Positions 16,272 to 24,667 of a stretch of 64,000 nt of DNA are shown here, piece by piece (the first letter of the stretch is position 1; every line of letters begins with the position of its first letter). A model generated the notes under the pieces. That model was not told where the DNA came from. It saw only the letters and a list, made by a program, of their open reading frames with translations, and did not search any database. The DNA lies in the NCBI RefSeq assembly GCF_010435965.1, contig NZ_JAAGAA010000003.1:228635-292634 (forward strand), written 5' to 3'. Source of the DNA: Crenobacter caeni (GTDB lineage Bacteria; Pseudomonadota; Gammaproteobacteria; Burkholderiales; Chromobacteriaceae). The position numbers and the translations under genes were made by a program.

Positions 16272-16325
16272 CGCAAAAACCTAACCTCGAAACAACGGAA
16301 GGACGCACGCAGTACGTATCCGTTG
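16243..16325 (-). ncRNA. Putative FNR-controlled small RNA
   Basis: An 80-85 base transcript is predicted between the promoter at 16360-16332 and a Rho-independent terminator. Structure by eye: a 5' hairpin with perfect seven-base arms CAACGGA/TCCGTTG (16325-16319 and 16299-16293) and a 19-base loop, a single-stranded linker with GAGG and a U-rich run (GGTTTTTGCGG), then the terminator hairpin with a T6 tail. No open frame with a ribosome site fits inside. Hfq is encoded in the same window. Direction, promoter, FNR site and terminator agree, but transcription is not shown. Confidence 0.65.
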
Positions 16326-16331
16326 CCAAGT

Positions 16332-16360
16332 ATTCTAGGAGCATGTGCTGTCAATGTAAA
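16332..16360 (-). promoter_or_regulatory. Sigma-70 promoter of the putative sRNA
   Basis: On the minus strand TTTACA (16360-16355), exactly 17 bases, TAGAAT (16337-16332): five of six matches to both consensus hexamers. Expected start about 16326-16323. Confidence 0.75.
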
Positions 16361-16377
16361 ACGACCGGGATTTGTTT

Positions 16378-16391
16378 TTGATGTTGATCAA
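16378..16391. promoter_or_regulatory. Perfect FNR box
   Basis: TTGATGTTGATCAA, i.e. TTGAT-N4-ATCAA, the full FNR/ANR consensus. Its centre (16384.5) is about 60-61 bases upstream of the start predicted for the minus-strand promoter, the spacing of a class I FNR-activated promoter. No protein-coding gene starts downstream on either strand before a terminator. Confidence 0.75.
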
Positions 16392-16425
16392 TCGCTGTCT
16401 ACTTGTGGGCGGCTGCGGCAAGCGC

Positions 16426-16453
16426 AAAAAAACCGGCCGCACAGGCGGCCGGT
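16426..16453 (-). terminator. Terminator of metY
   Basis: Stem CCGGCCGC/GCGGCCGG (16433-16440, 16445-16452) with loop ACAG and, on the minus strand, a T7 tail. Confidence 0.9.
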
Positions 16454-16476
16454 GGCGGGCGGGGCAGGACGGACGC

Positions 16477-17748
16477 TTAGGCTGCGGCGAGCGCCTGCTC
16501 GATGTCGGTGAGGATGTCGTCGATATGCTCGATGCCGATCGACAGGCGCACCATCTCGGGGCGTACACCGGCCTTGCGCTGTTCCTGTTCGGAGAGCTGG
16601 CGGTGGGTGGTGCTCGCTGGGTGGCAGGCCAGGCTCTTGGCGTCGCCGATGTTGACGAGGCGGGTGACCAGGTTCAGTGCGTCGATAAAGCGCGCGCCGG
16701 CCTCGACGCCGCCCTTCACACCGAACGACAGGATGCCCGACGCGCGTCCGCCCATATAGCGGTCGATGAGCGCCTTCGACGGGTTGCCTTCCAGCGCCGC
16801 GTACTCGACCCAGTCGACCTTGGGGTGGCTGGCGAGGTGGCGGGCAACTTTGCCTGCGTTGTCGCAGATGCGGTCCATGCGCAGCGCCAGCGTCTCGATG
16901 CCGGTGAGGATCTCGCGCGCGTTGAACGGCGAGATCGCCGCGCCCATGTTCCTGAGCGGCACCACGCGCGCGCGGGCGATATAGGCGGCGGCGCCCAGCG
17001 CCTCGACGTAGTTGACGCCGTGGTAGCTGACGTCCGGCGTGTTCAGGCGCACGAAGCGCTCGGCATGCTCGCCCCACGGGAACTTGCCGGAGTCGACGAT
17101 GATGCCGCCAATGCTGGTGCCGTGCCCGCCCAGGTATTTGGTGAGCGAGTGCACGACGATGTCGGCGCCGTGCTCGAACGGGCGGCACAGATATGGAGAG
17201 GGCACGGTGTTGTCGACGATCAGCGGCAGGCCGTGCCGGTGTGCTTCACCTGCAAACGCGGCGAAGTCGACCACGTTGCCCAGCGGGTTGCCGATGGATT
17301 CGCAGAACACCGCCTTGGTGCGCGCGTCGACCAGTGCGCCGATCGCGGCCGGGTCGCGGTAGTCGACGAAGCGCACCTCGATGCCCAGTTGCGGGAAGGT
17401 GTGCGCGAACAGGTTGTAGGTGCCGCCGTACAGCGTGCTGGTGGCGATGATGTTGTCGCCAGCCTCGGCGATGGTCTGGATCGCGTAGCTGATCGCCGCC
17501 ATGCCCGAGGCGACCGCCAGCGCGCCGATGCCGCCTTCCAGCGCGGCGACGCGCTTTTCCAGCACGTCGGTGGTCGGGTTCATGATGCGGGTGTAGATAT
17601 TGCCCTGCACCTTGAGGTCGAACAGGTCGGCGCCGTGCTGGGTGTCGTCGAACGCGTAGCTGACGGTCTGGTACAGCGGCACGGCGACGGCCTTGGTGGT
17701 CGGGTCCGGGCTGTAGCCGCCGTGGACGGCAATCGTTTCAATCTTCAT
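16477..17748 (-). CDS. metY: O-acetylhomoserine sulfhydrylase
   Basis: 423-aa PLP enzyme of the Cys/Met metabolism family that makes homocysteine directly from O-acetylhomoserine and sulfide. Seen: N-terminal METIAVHGGYSPDPTTKAV-like start, YTRIMNPTTDVLEKRVAALEGG, and the PLP lysine in VHSLTKYLGGHG. The roughly 425-aa length and the DPTTKAVAVPLYQT motif point to MetY rather than MetB/MetC (about 390). ATG at 17748 has GGAG eight bases upstream. Monocistronic with a clear terminator. Confidence 0.92.
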   Translation of the reverse strand: MKIETIAVHGGYSPDPTTKAVAVPLYQTVSYAFDDTQHGADLFDLKVQGNIYTRIMNPTTDVLEKRVAALEGGIGALAVASGMAAISYAIQTIAEAGDNIIATSTLYGGTYNLFAHTFPQLGIEVRFVDYRDPAAIGALVDARTKAVFCESIGNPLGNVVDFAAFAGEAHRHGLPLIVDNTVPSPYLCRPFEHGADIVVHSLTKYLGGHGTSIGGIIVDSGKFPWGEHAERFVRLNTPDVSYHGVNYVEALGAAAYIARARVVPLRNMGAAISPFNAREILTGIETLALRMDRICDNAGKVARHLASHPKVDWVEYAALEGNPSKALIDRYMGGRASGILSFGVKGGVEAGARFIDALNLVTRLVNIGDAKSLACHPASTTHRQLSEQEQRKAGVRPEMVRLSIGIEHIDDILTDIEQALAAA

Positions 17749-17838
17749 GGTTTTCTCCGTCTGTAGAATTTTTTGTCATCATCGGCGATTGGCGCGCCGC
17801 ATGCAAAGGCCAGGCGCTGCTGTGGCCGGCGTAAACCG

Positions 17839-18777
17839 TTATAAGGAAGCGCCGGCGAGCAGCGGCAGCGCCGCCAGCGTGGCGAGGCCCAGGCTCGCGT
17901 GCAGCCAGGCGAGGCGGCGGTAGCCGCGTGCGGCGTCTTGCGGGCTGAGTGCGGCGACGATGAACGGCCGGCCGTCGGCGGGGGCGGCCAGGTGCAGGCT
18001 GACCGGGATTGCCGCGAGTTCGCGGTGCTGGCGGTCGACGTCGCGGGCGACCGCGTCGCGCGCGGCGTCCCATTCGGTAAGGTCCAGCTCGCGGTTGCCG
18101 TCGGCGTCGAAACGCGCGAGTGCTGCCGGGTCGCGCTTGAGCGCCTCCAGCGCGGCCTTGAAGTCGGCGTCGCGCTCGGCGCGGGTCGGCGCGCCGCCGA
18201 TGGCCGACACTTCGCCCAGTGCGTAGAGCGGGTCGCCGTCGGCGATCCAGGTCTCGTCGATGCGCCAGCCGTCTTCCACCCAGCTTCGCCGGTGGCGCGC
18301 GCGAACCTCGGCGCGCTCGGGCTCGATCACCACCTCGCCGCCGTCCTCGCCGACGAGCAAAAAACTCTCGGCCGAAGTGGTGCCTTGGTCTGCGTGGCCG
18401 GTCAGCGGGCGCCGGCCCGGCCCTTGCCAGACGCGCCGGTAGCCGAACCACAGGCAGGGGCGGCCGCTGATGGCCGAGGTCAGCGGCGCGCGCGGGTGGG
18501 CGCGCGCGGTGCCGTAGAGTTCGCAGTAGCCGAGCGCCACGCTCGCGGCGCGCGCGGTTGGCGTATCGGCGACGGCGCGGTAGCGGCGGTACGCCCATTG
18601 CCAATAAAAGAGGGCGAACAGCGCACAGGCGGCTTGCCACAGGGCGGGTGGCAGGAAGGGCAGCCGCCACGCACCGTACAGCAGCACGGGGTAGGCGGCG
18701 AGGCTCGCATAACGGTGCGCGAGCGCGTCGTGGCCGCCGGGCAGCTTAACGCTGGAAAAGGGCGGCAATATCGACAT
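17839..18777 (-). CDS. GIDE-domain membrane protein, LemA partner
   Basis: 312-aa protein with an N-terminal pair of hydrophobic segments (about 25-70) and a C-terminal one (about 290-310), framing a soluble middle that resembles the GIDE domain of MULAN-like proteins (TSAISGRPCLWFGYRRVW). An EF-hand-like loop is visible, DADGNRELDLTEWD, about residue 220. Such genes commonly sit next to lemA; here the start overlaps the lemA end by 32 bases. The cellular role is unknown; involvement in membrane or envelope maintenance is a guess. Confidence 0.75.
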   Translation of the reverse strand: MSILPPFSSVKLPGGHDALAHRYASLAAYPVLLYGAWRLPFLPPALWQAACALFALFYWQWAYRRYRAVADTPTARAASVALGYCELYGTARAHPRAPLTSAISGRPCLWFGYRRVWQGPGRRPLTGHADQGTTSAESFLLVGEDGGEVVIEPERAEVRARHRRSWVEDGWRIDETWIADGDPLYALGEVSAIGGAPTRAERDADFKAALEALKRDPAALARFDADGNRELDLTEWDAARDAVARDVDRQHRELAAIPVSLHLAAPADGRPFIVAALSPQDAARGYRRLAWLHASLGLATLAALPLLAGASL

Positions 18778-19315
18778 CGGCCTTCTCGCGCGCGGCGAAG
18801 GTCAGCGGCGGCGCGGGGGTGAAGCCCAACGCCTGCGCGATGAGGGTGTCGGGGAAGGTCTCGATGCGCACGTTGAGGTTGTTGACCGCCTCGTTGTAGA
18901 GTTCGCGCCTGTCGGCGATCGCGTCCTCCAGGCGGCTGATGCGCGCCGAGAGTTCGCCGAAGCGCGCGTCGGCGGAGAGTTCGGGGTAGGCTTCGGCGAC
19001 TGCCCAGACTTGTGCGAGCAGGCCGCGTAGCTGCTCCTCGAGCGCGCCGATGCGGGGGACGTCGTTCTTGGCGCGCGCATCGCGGACCGCGCTCCTGGCT
19101 TCCATCACCCGGGTCAGCGTGTCCTGCTCGAAGCGCGCGTACTGCTGGCAGACGGCGACCAGCTTGGGCAGTTCGTCGTGGCGCTGTTTGAGCAGCACGT
19201 CGATGTTCGCCCAGCTCTTTTTGACCTCGTGGCGCAGGCGCACCAGGCCGTTGTAGAGCGCGATCAGGTATAGCAGCGCAAGGCCGAGCGCGGTGGCGAT
19301 GATCCATTTAGTCAT
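18746..19315 (-). CDS. lemA: LemA family protein
   Basis: 189-aa protein with one N-terminal membrane anchor (WIIATALGLALLYLIALYNGLV) and a long helical bundle, containing the family motifs LKQRHDELPKLV and NEAVNNLNVRIETFPDTLIA. The function in bacteria is not settled. ATG at 19315 is preferred over 19342 because AGGAG lies nine bases upstream and the membrane anchor then follows at once. First gene of a two-gene operon with the GIDE-domain protein. Confidence 0.9.
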   Translation of the reverse strand: MTKWIIATALGLALLYLIALYNGLVRLRHEVKKSWANIDVLLKQRHDELPKLVAVCQQYARFEQDTLTRVMEARSAVRDARAKNDVPRIGALEEQLRGLLAQVWAVAEAYPELSADARFGELSARISRLEDAIADRRELYNEAVNNLNVRIETFPDTLIAQALGFTPAPPLTFAAREKADVDIAALFQR

Positions 19316-19387
19316 GGCGTCTCTCCTGAGGTGGCCAGACAATGATGATGTCCTTACTTGGGGGCGTCAACGTCCGGAAAGACAACG

Positions 19388-20263
19388 ATGAAAGCAACCC
19401 TGAATATCGTCGGCGGCGGCCGGCTGGGCACGACGCTCGGCGCGCTCGCGCATGCCTCGGGCCGCTACCGCGTCGGCGCGGTGCTGTGCCGCGAGCGGGC
19501 GCACGCCGAAGCCGCCGTCGCGCTGATCGGCGACGGCGTGCCGCTGTGCGAGCTTGCCGCGCTGCCGCCGGCCGCGCTGACGCTGATCGCGGTGCCCGAC
19601 GCCGCGATCGCGCCGGTGGCTGCGCAACTGGCGGCGGCCGGCGTGCTGCCGGCGGGGGCAGTCGCCTTTCACGCCAGCGGCGCGGGCGAGGCGAGCCTGC
19701 TCGCACCATTGGCGGCGCAGGGCGTGCACTGTGCGAGCCTGCACCCGGCGTTTTCCTTTGCCGACCCGGCACGCGCGCGAGAGCGCTTCGCCGGTACGCT
19801 GTGCGCGTTCGAGGGCGATGCGGCGGCGCAAGCGCCGCTTTACGCCTTTGCGCGCGCGGTCGGCGGCGAGCCGTTCGCGCTCGCGCCCGGCGGCAAGGCG
19901 GCGTACCACGCGGCGCTGTCGGTCGCGTCCAATTATCTGGTCTCGCTGCTGGACCTGGCGACCCGTGTCGCTGCAGAGGGCGGCGTCGACGCAGGTGCCG
20001 CCGCGCGGCTGGTCGGCTCGCTGATGCAGCAGACGCTGGACAACGCGCGAGCGCTGGGGCCTGTGGCGGCGCTGACCGGGCCGATCGCGCGCGGGGATGA
20101 TGGCACCGTCGCGCGGCATCTGGCGGTGCTCGCGGGGGAGGACGCGGTGGCCTACCGCACGCTGGGGCGGCTGACGCTTGCGTTGGCATCCGCGCCGGAC
20201 GCCGCGCAGCGCGACAGGCTAACGGCACTGTTGGCGGATCAGGCGGGGACGGCAAACACCTGA
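19388..20263 (+). CDS. Rossmann-fold / DUF2520 domain protein
   Basis: 291-aa protein. The N-terminus is a nucleotide-binding fold with [19 protein letters not shown]; the C-terminal part from about 150 is the helical DUF2520 domain, as in 6-phosphogluconate dehydrogenase-like proteins ([19 protein letters not shown]). NADP-dependent reductase activity is likely but the substrate is unknown. ATG at 19388 with GGAAAG nine bases upstream is chosen over 19358. Its end overlaps convergent pncB by 25 bases. Confidence 0.85.
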   Translation: MKATLNIVGGGRLGTTLGALAHASGRYRVGAVLCRERAHAEAAVALIGDGVPLCELAALPPAALTLIAVPDAAIAPVAAQLAAAGVLPAGAVAFHASGAGEASLLAPLAAQGVHCASLHPAFSFADPARARERFAGTLCAFEGDAAAQAPLYAFARAVGGEPFALAPGGKAAYHAALSVASNYLVSLLDLATRVAAEGGVDAGAAARLVGSLMQQTLDNARALGPVAALTGPIARGDDGTVARHLAVLAGEDAVAYRTLGRLTLALASAPDAAQRDRLTALLADQAGTANT

Positions 20264-21435
20264 CGCAGGTAGGCGAGGAAGGTCGGGTCGACCGGCAGGG
20301 TCTTGCCCGGGCTGTCGGAGAGCTTGGCGACCGGTTGGCCGTTGCAACGAGTGAGCTTGAGCACGATGGAGAGCGGCGTCAGCCCCAGGTCGTTGCTCAG
20401 GTGGGTGCCGACGCCGAAGCTCGTCTGCGCGCGGCCGGCGAAGTAGCGGTACAGCGCGAGCACCTTGCCGGTGTCGAGCGCGTCGCTGAAGACCAGCATC
20501 TTGCCGCGCGGGTCTATTTTCAGCGATTGGTAATGCGCGATCGCCTTCTCGCCCCAGGCAAACGGGTCGCCGCTGTCGTGGCGCAGGCCGTCGAACAGCT
20601 TGGCGAAGTAGAGGTCGAAGTCGGTAAGAAAGGCGTCCATGCCGACCACGTCGGTCAGCGCGATGCCCAAGTCCCCCCGGTATTCCTGCACCCAGGTCTC
20701 CAGCGCCGCCTTCTGGAAGTCGCGCAGGCGCACGCCCAGCGCCTGGAAGGCCTGCATGAATTCGTGCGCCATGGTACCGATCGGCGTCAGCCCGAGTTCG
20801 CGGGCGAGCGCGACGTTGCTGGTGCCGCGAAACGCCTCGGGCAGTTGGTGTGCGAGCGTGGCCACCACCTCGTGCTGCCAGTCGCGCGCGAAGCGGCGGC
20901 GGGTGCCGAAGTCGGACAGCAGCAAGGGGTAGCCGTCTTCGACGCCGCCCCCGTCGATAAAGGCGCGCAGCTGCGAGACCTTGTGAGAAAGCCTGCGCCG
21001 CCCCTCGGCGCGTACCTCCGGGCCATCGTCCTCGCGGAAATACAGCTCATTCACGATGGCGAGCACGAAGATCTCGAAGAACATCGCCTGGATCATCGGC
21101 CCGGCGATCTCCAACTTCAGCGTGTCGCCATCGGTCGAGACCCGCACGAAGCGGCGCTGCAGGTGGAAAAGTTCGAGATAGTCGACGAAGTCGGGCTTGA
21201 TGTAGCGCAGCGAACGCAGGTAGGCGAGCTCGTCCGCGCTAAAGCGCAGCCGGCACAGCGCGTCGAGTTCGGCCTCGAGCGCGTCGCGCAGGCGCGCGAG
21301 CGGCCGGGTGGGCGCCTTGCGGCAGATCAGCGCGTACTCGCCGTGCGCGGCGGGGAAGTGGTGCAGCACCGCCTGCAGCATGGTGAACTTGTAGAGGTCG
21401 GTGTCGAGCAGCGAAACGATGATGGGCGGGCGCAT
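20239..21435 (-). CDS. pncB: Nicotinate phosphoribosyltransferase
   Basis: 398-aa enzyme of NAD salvage, joining nicotinate and PRPP with ATP hydrolysis. Seen: [16 protein letters not shown] at the N-terminus, the histidine phosphorylated in this family within [30 protein letters not shown] for phosphate binding, and [11 protein letters not shown]. Full length. Stands alone; its stop is inside the end of the convergent DUF2520 gene. Confidence 0.96.
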   Translation of the reverse strand: MRPPIIVSLLDTDLYKFTMLQAVLHHFPAAHGEYALICRKAPTRPLARLRDALEAELDALCRLRFSADELAYLRSLRYIKPDFVDYLELFHLQRRFVRVSTDGDTLKLEIAGPMIQAMFFEIFVLAIVNELYFREDDGPEVRAEGRRRLSHKVSQLRAFIDGGGVEDGYPLLLSDFGTRRRFARDWQHEVVATLAHQLPEAFRGTSNVALARELGLTPIGTMAHEFMQAFQALGVRLRDFQKAALETWVQEYRGDLGIALTDVVGMDAFLTDFDLYFAKLFDGLRHDSGDPFAWGEKAIAHYQSLKIDPRGKMLVFSDALDTGKVLALYRYFAGRAQTSFGVGTHLSNDLGLTPLSIVLKLTRCNGQPVAKLSDSPGKTLPVDPTFLAYLRQVFAVPA

Positions 21436-21496
21436 CGGAGTGGGGCACGGGTTGCGGGCGCCCCACTATGCGCCCGCAGCCGCGCGCGCGGCAAGG

Positions 21497-22204
21497 TCAG
21501 CCGCCGGCGTAGACGACGAAGATCGCCGGGCGCTTGTGCAGGTTGGGCGCTTCGGCCGGCCAATTCTTGACGGGGTGGCTGACGATGGTCTGCGTCGGCA
21601 GGGTGAGGTCGCAGGCGACGGCGAGGCGGGTGGCGGGAGACAGCGTCTGGCGCAGTTGTTCGAGTAGCGCGTTGTTGCGGTACGGCGTCTCGATGAACAC
21701 CTGCGTCTCGTCGAACTGGCGCGAGCGCGCCTCGAGCGCGCGGATTGCCGCGCCGCGCTCGGTCGTGTCGACCGGCAGGTAGCCCGCGAACGCGAAGCGC
21801 TGGCCGTTGGCGCCGGACGCCATTAGCGCGAGCAGGATGGACGAGGGGCCGATCAGCGGCTCGACGCGCACGCCGCGCGCGTGCGCGAGCGCGACCAGCG
21901 CGGCGCCGGGGTCGGCCACCGCCGGCGTGCCGGCTTCAGACACCAGACCGACGTCGTGGCCGGCCAATAGTGGCTCGAGCAGCGCGGCGACTTCGCCGGG
22001 CGCGGTGTGCTCGTTGAGCGTGGCAAGGGTAAGCTCGCGGATCGGCGTGGTCACGCCCAGCGCCTTCAGGTGGCGGCGCGCGGTCTTCTCCGCCTCGACG
22101 ACGAAATGGGTGAGGTGGGTGACGCGCGCGCGCTCAGGCTCGGGCAGCCACGCGGTGTTTTCGTCGCCCAGCGGGGTCGGGATCAGATAGAGGGTGCCGG
22201 CCAT
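21497..22204 (-). CDS. SAM-dependent methyltransferase, RsmI-like paralogue
   Basis: 235-aa member of the tetrapyrrole methylase superfamily. Seen: MAGTLYLIPTPLGD, like the RsmI start LYVVATPIGN, plus GLVSEAGTPAVADPGA and PLIGPSSILLALMASG, both SAM-binding motifs. It is shorter than true RsmI (about 280 aa) and lacks its C-terminal part, matching a family of RsmI paralogues found in Neisseriales beside maf. Target not known. The start overlaps the maf stop by one base (TGATG). Confidence 0.85.
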   Translation of the reverse strand: MAGTLYLIPTPLGDENTAWLPEPERARVTHLTHFVVEAEKTARRHLKALGVTTPIRELTLATLNEHTAPGEVAALLEPLLAGHDVGLVSEAGTPAVADPGAALVALAHARGVRVEPLIGPSSILLALMASGANGQRFAFAGYLPVDTTERGAAIRALEARSRQFDETQVFIETPYRNNALLEQLRQTLSPATRLAVACDLTLPTQTIVSHPVKNWPAEAPNLHKRPAIFVVYAGG

Positions 22205-22788
22205 CACAGGATCTCCACGCCTTCGTTCATCAACATGTCGGTGAGCGCAAAGAGCGGCACGCCGATCAGCGCGTTGGGGTCGGTCGACTCGATGCGCGCG
22301 ATCAGGGCGCCGCCCAGGCCTTCGCTCATCGCCGCGCCCGCGCAGTAAAGCGCGTCCGGTTCGCGTTTGAGGTAGTTGCGGATCGCCGCCTCGCCAAGAT
22401 CGCGCATGGTGACGCGGGTGAGGTCGGTGTGTTCCTGTACGCGCGCGCTTCGCGGGTTGTAGAGCGCGATCGCGGTGTGAAATTCCAGCGTGCGCCCGGC
22501 GGTCGCGCGCAGCATGGCGACCGCGTCCTCGAAGTCCTTGGGTTTGCCAAGCTGCCGGCCGTCCAAGAGCGCGACCTGGTCGCCGCCGATGATCAGTGCG
22601 TCGGGGTGGCTGGCGCCGAGCGATTCGGCCTTGGTGCGCGCGAGGCGGCGCGCGGTGTCGGCGGCGTGCTCGTTTTCCAGCGGCGTCTCGTCGCAGACGG
22701 GCGCCGCGCAAATCAGGTTCAGGCCGAGCCGTTCGACGATTTCGCGGCGAAAGCGCGAGGTCGAGGCGAGGACGATGGCAGGCTGCAT
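22204..22788 (-). CDS. Maf-like nucleotide pyrophosphatase (YceF type)
   Basis: 194-aa Maf protein, a house-cleaning enzyme cleaving modified nucleotides; YceF-type members prefer m7GTP. Seen: ASTSRFRREIVERLGL at the N-terminus, CDETPLENE, and GGDQVAL with the catalytic aspartate. ATG at 22788 is used; an in-frame TTG at 22812 would add eight residues and overlap the divergent yceD promoter. Operon with the RsmI-like gene. Confidence 0.92.
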   Translation of the reverse strand: MQPAIVLASTSRFRREIVERLGLNLICAAPVCDETPLENEHAADTARRLARTKAESLGASHPDALIIGGDQVALLDGRQLGKPKDFEDAVAMLRATAGRTLEFHTAIALYNPRSARVQEHTDLTRVTMRDLGEAAIRNYLKREPDALYCAGAAMSEGLGGALIARIESTDPNALIGVPLFALTDMLMNEGVEIL

Positions 22789-22805
22789 GTTATCGCTTGA
22801 TTGCT

Positions 22806-22835
22806 TTGACAAATCCGGGGCCGCGATTATATCAT
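22806..22835 (+). promoter_or_regulatory. Promoter of the yceD-rpmF-fab operon
   Basis: Perfect -35 TTGACA (22806-22811) followed by TATATC at 16 bases (22828-22833) or TATCAT at 18 bases (22830-22835). The yceD start lies about ten bases further, giving a very short leader. Confidence 0.7.
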
Positions 22836-22844
22836 CCTGCGTTT

Positions 22845-23348
22845 ATGTCCAACCCTATTTTGATCGATCCGAATGCGTTCTGCCGCGAAGGCCGGACGTT
22901 AAACGGTCGCCGCCCGATCGCCGAGCTTGACGGACGCGTGCTGGAGAACCTGGCCGACGCTTCCGGCGAGGTCAGTTTCTCGGCCGAGGGTTTCGTCGAC
23001 AGCCTGCGCCGCCCGTCGCTGAGGCTGACGGTGGAGACGACGGTCAACGTCGTCTGCCAGCGTTGCCTCGAGCCGATGCCGCTGCAGGTTGAGAGCGACG
23101 CCGTGCTGACTTTCTTCTGGAACGAGGAGAAGCTGGCCGCGGCGTGCGAAACCGACGAGACACTCGACGCCGTGATGGCCGAAGAGATGCTCGACGTGAT
23201 GGCGATGGTCGAAGACGAGATCATCATGGGCCTGCCTTTGTCGCCCAGGCACGATGCCTGCGGCGGCGAACTGCTGGAGAAGGTCAAGTCGGACAAACCC
23301 AACCCGTTTGCCGTGCTCGCCCAACTTAAGCAGCGCAAGCCCGATTAG
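22845..23348 (+). CDS. yceD: YceD family protein (DUF177)
   Basis: 167-aa protein linked in the literature to 23S rRNA accumulation and almost always upstream of rpmF, as here. Seen: VVCQRCLEPMPLQVES with a Cys-X2-Cys pair, an acidic middle (EEMLDVMAMVEDEIIMGLPL), and the typical ending SPRHDACGG...NPFAVLAQLKQ. No clear ribosome site precedes the ATG, which follows closely on the promoter, so leader-poor initiation is possible. Confidence 0.92.
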   Translation: MSNPILIDPNAFCREGRTLNGRRPIAELDGRVLENLADASGEVSFSAEGFVDSLRRPSLRLTVETTVNVVCQRCLEPMPLQVESDAVLTFFWNEEKLAAACETDETLDAVMAEEMLDVMAMVEDEIIMGLPLSPRHDACGGELLEKVKSDKPNPFAVLAQLKQRKPD

Positions 23349-23370
23349 TTGAATTTTTTAGGAGTCAATC

Positions 23371-23550
23371 ATGGCCGTTCAGCAGAACAAAAAATCCCCG
23401 TCCAAGCGTGGCATGCACCGCGCACACGACTTCCTGACCGCTCCGGCACTGGCTGTCGAGCCGACCACCGGCGAGCGTCATCTGCGTCACCACATCAGCC
23501 CGAACGGCTTCTACCGCGGCCGTCAGGTTGTGAAGGCCAAGGGCGAGTAA
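23371..23550 (+). CDS. rpmF: 50S ribosomal protein L32
   Basis: 59 residues, [20 protein letters not shown] at the start and [13 protein letters not shown] at the end, typical L32. TAGGAG lies six bases before the ATG. The position between yceD and plsX is the classic yceD-rpmF-plsX-fab arrangement, tying ribosome and membrane synthesis. Lower GC, as in other highly expressed genes here. The zinc-ribbon cysteines of some L32 forms are absent (Cys-minus type). Confidence 0.97.
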   Translation: MAVQQNKKSPSKRGMHRAHDFLTAPALAVEPTTGERHLRHHISPNGFYRGRQVVKAKGE

Positions 23551-23611
23551 TCGTCCGCCAAGCTTTCCCTTCCTGCCATACCAACAAGGTAGCCAACTAC
23601 CGAAGACGCTG

Positions 23612-24667
23612 ATGAGTATCACCGTAGCGGTGGACGCGATGGGTGGCGATGTCGGTCTCGACGTCACCATCCCCGCGTCCATCCGGTTTCTTCAAGACCA
23701 TCCCGAACACAGACTGATCCTCGTAGGGGACCTGCCGGCCATCGAAGCCAGGCTGTCCGCCTTGAGTGCCGACGCGCGCGCGCGCATCGAGCTTGTACAT
23801 GCGACCCAGGTGGTCGGCATGGACGAGCCGCCGCAGCTGGCCCTCAAGAATAAGAAGGATTCGTCGATGCGGGTGGCGATCAACCAGGTCAAGGAAGGCC
23901 GGGCGCAAGCCTGCGTCTCCGCCGGCAACACCGGCGCCCTGATGGCCACCGCCCGTTTCGTCCTCAAGACGCTGCCCGGTATCGACCGGCCCGCGATCGC
24001 CAAGCTGATGCCGACCGTGAAGGGGACGAGCTGCGTGCTCGACCTGGGCGCCAACGTCGACTGCACCCCCGAGCAGCTGTTGCAGTTCGGCATCATGGGT
24101 GCCGAGCTGGTCGGCAGCCTGACGCGGCGCGAACGCCCGACCGTCGGCCTGCTCAATATCGGCAGCGAAGACATCAAGGGCAACGAGACCGTCAAGCAGG
24201 CAGGCGAGCTGCTGCGCGGCTCGGCGCTCAACTTCTACGGCAATATCGAAGGTGACGACATCTACCGGGGTACCGTCGATGTCGTCGTCTGCGACGGCTT
24301 TACCGGAAACGTGGCGCTCAAGACTTCCGAGGGGCTGGCGCACATGGTTTCCGTATTCCTGCGCGAGGAGTTCACCCGTACCTGGTGGACCCGCCTCTGT
24401 GCGCTCGCCGCGCTGCCGGTGCTCAGGCACTTCAAGGCGCGGGTCGACACCCGCCGCTATAACGGCGCGAGCCTGTTGGGGCTGCGCGGCATCGTCGTCA
24501 AGAGCCACGGCGGCACCGACGCGCTGGGATTCCGTTTCGCGCTGGAGCAGGCTTGCGAGGAAGTCGACTCCAACGTGATTGGTCACATCGCCGACCAGGT
24601 CGCGCTGCAACTAGAAAAAATACAGCGCGCCGCGGTCGAACCGAGCACGACGCCCGAAACCCTATGA
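23612..24667 (+). CDS. plsX: Phosphate acyltransferase PlsX
   Basis: 351-aa enzyme making acyl-phosphate from acyl-ACP for phospholipid synthesis. Seen: [13 protein letters not shown] start, [12 protein letters not shown], and [18 protein letters not shown]. Full length. A small hairpin GGTAG/CTACC sits 10-25 bases before the ATG. The stop overlaps the fabH start (ATGA). Confidence 0.97.
   Translation: MSITVAVDAMGGDVGLDVTIPASIRFLQDHPEHRLILVGDLPAIEARLSALSADARARIELVHATQVVGMDEPPQLALKNKKDSSMRVAINQVKEGRAQACVSAGNTGALMATARFVLKTLPGIDRPAIAKLMPTVKGTSCVLDLGANVDCTPEQLLQFGIMGAELVGSLTRRERPTVGLLNIGSEDIKGNETVKQAGELLRGSALNFYGNIEGDDIYRGTVDVVVCDGFTGNVALKTSEGLAHMVSVFLREEFTRTWWTRLCALAALPVLRHFKARVDTRRYNGASLLGLRGIVVKSHGGTDALGFRFALEQACEEVDSNVIGHIADQVALQLEKIQRAAVEPSTTPETL

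Larger units (their letters stand above)
15944..16476. other. 533-bp noncoding gap between porin and metY
   Basis: AT-richer than the rest of the window. It contains, from right to left on the minus strand: the metY terminator, an FNR box, a sigma-70 promoter, a hairpin-rich 80-base stretch, a second terminator, then the porin promoter and 5' leader. About 220 bases (16014-16242) have no assigned function; a loose inverted repeat (AAACCA/TGGTTT, about 16092-16125) lies there. Confidence 0.8.

Noticed and set aside
16345..16360. TTGACA on the minus strand at 16353-16348 as the -35 of the sRNA promoter
   Set aside because: It would leave only 11 bases to TAGAAT; the overlapping TTTACA at 16360-16355 gives exactly 17.
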